Shown here: in pieces, positions 10,345 through 14,441 of the stretch
Position numbering within the stretch: the stretch's first letter is position 1
Layout: every line of letters begins with the position of its first letter
From: Larix sibirica
Taxonomy: Eukaryota > Streptophyta > Pinopsida > Pinales > Pinaceae
Direction: 5' to 3'
DNA length: 14,441 nucleotides
Assembly (NCBI GenBank): GCA_004151065.3
Contig: NWUY0300012340.1
Coordinates: 1 to 14,441, forward strand
Notes under the pieces: model-generated
The model's input: only the letters and a program-made list of their open reading frames with translations
Told to the model about the DNA's origin: nothing
Database searches by the model: none
Program-made: the position numbers and the translations under genes

Positions 10345-10620
10345 GGAGAGGAGCTCAACTTCCTTTACAATAAAATAATAATAAAATCTTAGATCTAGCC
10401 TAGGGCGGAGTAAACAATGAATAAACTCCACTAAAACCCTAACAAACTCTAACAATATCCAAAATATGAGGTGGTTTGCCACATGTGCAATGTCCAAGAT
10501 ACACAAGGCCCAATAGAGAGGGCACATCTCCAAGAAATGAGGGAAAACAATGAGTAGAAGCAACGTCCTAGCCTCCAAAGGCTCTCCAAGGCAAGTGCTC
10601 AAGAAATGGTCCAAAAGAAG

Positions 10621-11545
10621 CAGCGCTTCCTCACAAAGTTAAATGCTCTCCATGAAAAGGTTCCAAAAAGGCACGCACAGCAAAAATACGGTGCAGCACT
10701 TTAAACAACAGTTCTAGATTTTCTGACTTCCTCAATATTTATCGAATTTTCTATTATAACCATTTTTTGGAAATCCGATGGCCACTCTACATCTAACATA
10801 GTTGACATGGCACAATTCTGGGCACTCTGTCAAAAGATAATTGCTCCTGCAGTTAGAACACCCCTCCAAAAGCATCCTATCAAAAATTGCCTAGAAAACA
10901 ACTCTCCAAAGGGGGTGGGCACTGATCAAGGGACAACCAATGAATGCATAACAAGTCAACAAGTGCAAGAGGTTGCTTCCATACAACAAGGGGTCAAATC
11001 TTCAACATATGTGAAATGATGTCCACATATTAACCAACTCAACCTCCAATGCCATCTGATCGATCCACACGTTGAAGATAAGCCCATGAAAGAAAGAGAC
11101 CATCAATCAATAAATAAACCATCAACCTCAAGAGCAATGTGTCCACAATAGATAACCAACCCATGATGAAGGGGACGGCCCCTTTGACAAACCACTAGAA
11201 TGCCACCACACATGCCACAAGAGAGAAACAAGGAGGGTACTCAACCAAAGATGATACCCAGAAGTGCTATGATGCCCTCTATGCGCCAAGGATCAAGAAC
11301 TTTCCCGCAAGAAGAGGCCTTCAAAGCCCACCACATCTTCCACATAAGCTCAAGGCTAAATGAGCTAGAGCGCTCTCATGGAAACCCTCCACATATGTCA
11401 CCAAACCATGAAATCAAGTCAAGCGTTCCATAGGTCATTCATCATCAACCTGTAACCCCTTGCTGAAAATGTGAAAAAAAATCATATGTAGACACCTATG
11501 CAAAATGGGGGGTAACACCTACATTTTCCAACATCTAATACTCAT
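10621..11545. other. Repeat debris, no supported gene
   Basis: The composition is somewhat richer in G and C than the neighbours, and two plus-strand frames are open (10807-11019 and 11200-11433). The second encodes a Met-, Pro- and His-rich stretch without a recognised domain. Near 11488-11513 a TGTAGACACC sequence is followed by AAAATGGGGGG, which recalls the polypurine tract or end of a plant Gypsy LTR, but no partner end was found. A dead gag region is possible; it cannot be shown from this sequence. Confidence 0.3.
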
Positions 11546-11588
11546 TATAATCTCTAATGTATTTCTACTATAATCTCTAATGTATTTC
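11546..11588 (+). repeat. Two-copy tandem repeat, period 23
   Basis: TATAATCTCTAATGTATTTC occurs at 11546-11565 and again at 11569-11588 without mismatch. Confidence 0.9.
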
Positions 11589-11665
11589 ACTAGTTCATGA
11601 ATAGGGATAGCATTATTGAAACTGCATCTACTTAGACACTTCCATGCCACTAAGCTAGATTTTAG

Positions 11666-11963
11666 CAGTGTTGCAAAACTCGGACACAGGAAAAACTCAG
11701 CATGAGTCATCATTTCGCCCCTTAAAAACACACAAGAACGTCCTTCTTCTCTTGAAATCATGCAACAGCAGTGACAATGAGAAATCATGCAAGAAAAATT
11801 GCCTAAGCCAGCTTTTTCTTTTCGTGGGACAATTTTTTCGGAAAATTCAGGAGTTTTTCAAAACATCGGGAAAAGAGTGACTTTCTGATGGCAAAAACTT
11901 GGCAGCATGAAAGCCTTGGAAAACTTGTGAGTTGGAGGGAAATCACCAACTTTTGCAACACTG
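11666..11963. mobile_element. Candidate hAT-type MITE (298 bp)
   Basis: The ends form terminal inverted repeats: CAGTGTTGCAAAACTCGG at 11666-11683 and, read on the minus strand, CAGTGTTGCAAAAGTTGG at 11963-11946, which agree at 16 of 18 positions. CAGTGTTG-type termini are typical of hAT transposons. The 8 bases outside are GATTTTAG on the left and TATTTTAC on the right; they share the six-base core ATTTTA and fit a slightly decayed 8-bp target duplication, the hAT length. There is no transposase. The short frames inside (11668-11880 plus, 11519-11788 minus) are chance. It is a non-autonomous element that would need a transposase from elsewhere. Confidence 0.7.
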
Positions 11964-12542
11964 TATTTTACGACTGACTTCAAACTAGAGGATCAATAAT
12001 GAAGCGTGTCAATACAATTAGACAATAAAGGGCAGGAATAGACTGCTTTACTGTGACAGCCTGCAACCGAAGAAGTGTGTAAGAAACAGCACCTGTTTCT
12101 ATTGAAATTGACAAAGGATTTCTGCAATATATATATATAAAATGAATGATTGATAAAACAATTATTACAATGAGCCCCGTGACAGTGTAAATATATGCAT
12201 TGACTGGTCACGAGGTAAGAGGTANGAGTGTCTTTTGTGTTGTTTACTGCATTGATACTGTTTTGATAATATAACATGCAGTAAAATTTCATATTATAGT
12301 AATAATGCTATATGTCTCTAAGAAGGATCAAATAACAATAATATTAAGGATCACCCACAGACATTTGAGTACTTTTGACCCATCTCATTGTGCACACTGC
12401 AATGCAATATACAAGATCATAGCCAAGGTGATGGTGAGCCTTGTGCACCTGACAGACTCGCCACCCTCCCCGAGGCTATGATGGGAGCACCATTGGATCA
12501 TTCTAAAATGTCATTTAACTGTATCATTCTTATTTTCTTGCA

Positions 12543-12573
<31 letters not shown>

Positions 12574-12670
12574 ATATATAACATTTTCCCCCTAACATAC
12601 TCATTTTGGGGATTCATGTTTCGAGATGTTTCCGTTTTGGAAACTTGGAAACGTTTCCATATTTGATGCA
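11964..12670. other. Gene-free DNA with AT repeats and one ambiguous base
   Basis: No exon was supported. It holds an (AT)n run at 12127-12139, an unresolved N at 12225, and a GC-richer patch at about 12420-12500 of unknown origin. Near 12628-12658 there is a cluster of GTTTCC / GGAAAC motifs, including the perfect 12-base palindrome GGAAACGTTTCC (12647-12658). The plus frame at 12388-12666 runs through the AT repeat and is not credible. Confidence 0.45.
12543..12580. repeat. (AT)n microsatellite
   Basis: About 38 bases of alternating AT with one interruption (ATTAT) near 12562. The run is self-complementary and prone to slippage. Confidence 0.95.
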
Positions 12671-12679
12671 ACTTAGCAT

Positions 12680-12813
12680 AAAATCCTTCATATGTGACAA
12701 ATTTGTCTTTCTATGACCCTAATTAACAAGTTCTACACTCTGCAATCCATTAACAACATTAGAAATAGGAACAAGAATGCCACACTTTGAATGGAGAATA
12801 AACCCTTACACTT
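12680..12813 (-). repeat. 134-bp interspersed repeat, copy 2
   Basis: Second copy of 10112-10245. The similarity stops on both sides: the TATA box and U3-like part next to copy 1 are absent here. It is therefore a fragment of the same family, not a full second LTR. Confidence 0.8.
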
Positions 12814-12978
12814 TGTTAACAGATATTATGCTCCATCATAATTCTCTTTGTTTATTCTAAACAAGGGAATAAGTCTCTATATTTCTGAGCACGCATTGTA
12901 CTGTTGATCACACATAAAACACGCACTATGGCAAGTTCTTCTATGGCACCATATTTATATGGCTATGCATTTTGCAGG

Positions 12979-13420
12979 TATGAAGAGTCAGTTTGGTATA
13001 TCTAACATCAATGGAAAAGCAGTGGTTTTTAAAAATGTCTGGGCTGGGAGTGCTCAAGAGGATATGGTAGGCTTGAAAGTTAATTTCAAAGGATCTTCAT
13101 TGGGACTTTGACGGTCTTTGCAGTGGATGGAACTCTATAAGATCCATATGGACACAGTGCTCGGATACCAGGTAGATAGGCCTGTCTCCAATGTATTCAA
13201 CAAAAGATTGGCAATAACAGGTTTTCACAAGTGGCACGTAACGTGGACCGAGAACACAGACAGTTGGATGAATTCTTAGAGAGAGGTTAACTATGCACAT
13301 ATGCTACATCATACATGCAATACACAAACAAGCATTCACAACACTTGCAAAGTTATACTTGGAACGATTTTTTGTAAAATGGGCTTGATGTGCAAGGTGC
13401 TAAGGACCTATATAGAAGGA
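12979..13420 (+). pseudogene. Degraded coding remnant, possibly upstream LINE sequence
   Basis: One frame stays open in long pieces from ATG at 12979, interrupted by TGA at 13108-13110 and TAG at about 13277-13279. Between these stops it reads as a plausible protein segment with several Trp and His residues (for example GFHKWHVTWTENTDSWM). It lies directly before the zinc-knuckle remnant on the same strand, so the 3' part of a LINE reverse transcriptase is the natural guess, but no catalytic YxDD motif was seen. Weakly supported. Confidence 0.3.
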
Positions 13421-14164
13421 TTCTAAGAGATCATATGAAAACCTTTCTCGACTATATGACCAAAGAGCTTTATTAGGCTTGTTGGAGCTTCTCTATGGAA
13501 GATAAACTCAATAAAGGATAAACTCAATAAATTATGGGATGTTCAGGATCACCAAGCCAGATGGATTAATAGATTTCAGGCATAGGGAAAAAGCACATGC
13601 CTCATTTAAAGATAGAGTCCCTGGATGGGCGGACCTTAATAATGTCCTAGCAAATAAAGACAGGATCCAGCAAACATGCTTCACAAATAGTAACTGCATG
13701 ATTTGCCATAAAGAAAAATCAGTCAAGCATCTATTGTGGGGCTGCAGAGTAGACCGAACTCCAAATTTTATAAAATTAGAAGATTGGAATGAGTTTTTTT
13801 TCAGCGCAAAAGTCCAGTTCTATCATAAAAATGGTTTCAAGTTTCAACACAAGTTTTTAAGGATGGAGATAAAACTGTACAAAACCTGTAACCAATACAT
13901 CTTTGCAATAACCAATGCAGAACACTCTTGTTTACTTATCAACCATGAGAATGAAAAAGTCACTAAGCATATCTTTGCAACCTCACTCTCAATCTATTCG
14001 CAAGAAGAGTCTAAAAAGGCAGGATCTGTACTCTATGGTCATTGCTTGTGGATGTGTCAAGAGAATGGCATAAAAGGGTAGTTGACGCGGAAACCTCTTG
14101 GTTTATTGGTTGCAATAAAACAGACCTATGTGAAGGAGCATCAGCATCAGTCCAAAATACATAG
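13421..14164 (+). pseudogene. Broken LINE reverse-transcriptase C-terminus with zf-RVT zinc knuckle
   Basis: The frame 13539-14081 encodes 180 residues. Residues 53, 56, 64 and 69 form C-x2-C-x7-H-x4-C (CMICHKEKSVKHLLWGC), the zinc-binding pattern that follows the reverse transcriptase in plant non-LTR retrotransposons. About 45 residues later YKTCNQYIF (114-122) resembles the WKaRNxxxF signature found downstream of the knuckle in plant LINEs. The ATG at 13539 is not a real start: protein-like sequence continues upstream in the same frame (about 13421-13502), cut by TAA codons at 13503 and 13512 that lie in a 16-bp duplication. After the TAG at 14079 a different frame stays open to 14164. Endonuclease and catalytic domains are absent. 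This is a dead 5'-truncated copy. Family assignment is by motif only. Confidence 0.6.
13501..13531 (+). repeat. 16-bp tandem duplication inside the LINE remnant
   Basis: GATAAACTCAATAAAG is followed at once by GATAAACTCAATAAA. The duplication is not a multiple of three and brings in-frame TAA codons, so it disrupts the reading frame of the remnant. Confidence 0.95.
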
Positions 14165-14200
14165 GCTATGCCATAAATTTAGTACCGCCTTTATAGGTAT

Positions 14201-14334
14201 TACTAGCAACAACCACATTTTTAAATGTGGTTGATTCGATCGGCGTATATCAACCATAACTACACATTTAAAAGTGGTTGATATTCGTCCATCACGAATA
14301 TCAACCACATTTAAAAATGTGGTTGTTGCTAGTA
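14201..14334. mobile_element. Foldback element / MITE made of three palindromes
   Basis: Bases 14201-14235 and 14300-14334 are a perfect 35-bp inverted repeat starting TACTAGCAACAACC. Between and within the arms there are three successive palindromic units of the form ATCAACCACATTT...AAATGTGGTTGAT: at about 14209-14235, 14249-14282 (degenerate) and 14300-14326. They are separated by spacers of 13 and 17 bases, and the second spacer (ATTCGTCCATCACGAAT) is itself palindromic. A perfect 15-bp stem with a 5-base loop covers 14274-14308. TA flanks CTAGCAAC at both ends, which would fit a TA target duplication (mariner/Stowaway style). Similar palindromic blocks also occur near the ends of CACTA elements. 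There is no coding content. Confidence 0.75.
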
Positions 14335-14441
14335 GACAAACACCAAGCGAAAAAATAACTAAATTAAAATATTAATAAAAATGTTATTTGGAAAAAAAAA
14401 AAAAAAAACATATTAAGTTTTAAAAAAATTAAATAAAAATA
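14335..14441. other. Very AT-rich right end with A17 run
   Basis: Almost entirely A and T, with 17 A residues at 14392-14408. The run might be the poly(A) tail of the LINE remnant lying upstream on the same strand, but the palindrome element intervenes and no target duplication can be defined before the window ends. Confidence 0.4.

Larger units (their letters stand above)
10112..10620 (-). mobile_element. Possible LTR remnant, minus strand
   Basis: Read on the minus strand this looks like a plant LTR: a U3-like part with GTTAGGGTTTTAG and an AT-rich TTATTATTATTTTATTG block, then a TATA box (TATATAAG, 10337-10344) flanked by CTCTC / GAGAG arms, then a leader. The leader portion at 10112-10245 has a second copy elsewhere, which supports a mobile origin. 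The 113-codon minus-strand frame at 10273-10614 runs across the TATA box and shows no family match, so it is treated as chance. No second LTR, primer-binding site or target duplication was found; the outer limits are approximate. Confidence 0.35.

Noticed and set aside
10273-10614. 113-codon minus-strand reading frame
   Set aside because: It spans a TATA box and LTR-like U3 sequence, has a run of hydrophobic residues from T-rich DNA and no recognisable domain.
11200-11433. 77-codon plus-strand frame rich in Met, Pro and His
   Set aside because: No domain or splice context was recognised; kept only as possible repeat debris.
12388-12666. 92-codon plus-strand frame
   Set aside because: Its second half is a translated AT microsatellite; the first half matches nothing recognisable.
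13539-14081. Intact 180-codon host gene with a CCHC zinc finger
   Set aside because: Protein-like sequence continues beyond both ends of the frame and is broken by stops and a duplication; the motif order fits a LINE remnant.
14201-14334. CRISPR-like array from regularly spaced repeats
   Set aside because: The units are palindromic and only three, the spacers are short and one is palindromic, and the context is plant nuclear DNA.
1-14441. tRNA, rRNA or other structured RNA genes
   Set aside because: No cloverleaf with the expected conserved boxes and no rRNA-like segment was noticed on either strand; a dedicated search was not possible.

Overview
The window looks like nuclear DNA from a land plant with a large, repeat-filled genome. 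It is AT-rich, with simple repeats, decayed transposable-element pieces and very few long reading frames. The one convincing protein-coding segment belongs to a plant-specific C2-domain family. A gymnosperm is a reasonable guess from the mix of long gene-free DNA, LINE and LTR-like debris, but no base in the window proves it. No bacterial, organellar or viral gene organisation was seen.

Layout. 1-850: AT-rich, no gene. About 850-1345 (+): LTR-like or promoter-like stretch with a TATA box inside a short inverted repeat. 1350-5150: no gene; it holds two diverged copies of a ~130-bp repeat (2932 and 3692), a (TAA)n tract and a 45-bp direct repeat (4891 and 4982). 5160-5579 (-): terminal exon and short 3' UTR of a C2-domain gene of the CAR / ARF-GAP AGD12 type, with an intron acceptor just upstream. 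5580-7140: intron or upstream sequence of that gene with no visible exon. 7140-7380: island of GAATCCGAT-type repeats with telomere-like CCCTAA motifs. 7400-10100: gene-free, probably old repeat. About 10110-10620 (-): second LTR-like promoter and leader region, part of which recurs at 12680-12813. 10800-11510: slightly GC-richer repeat debris. 11666-11963: a good hAT-type MITE candidate. 12979-14164 (+): broken non-LTR retrotransposon (LINE) 3' end with a zinc-knuckle motif. 14201-14334: three successive palindromes bounded by a perfect 35-bp inverted repeat. The window ends in very AT-rich DNA with a 17-base A run.

How the parts relate. The only likely host gene is the C2 gene. Its first exons (N-terminal half of the C2 domain, plus any ARF-GAP domain) were not found in the 8.8 kb on its upstream side. 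Either the intron is very long, which is common in large plant genomes, or this is an orphan exon. Everything else is best read as layered transposon remains. No new multi-gene system is visible; the structures most worth checking are the triple palindrome at the right end, the hAT-like MITE and the orphan C2 exon.
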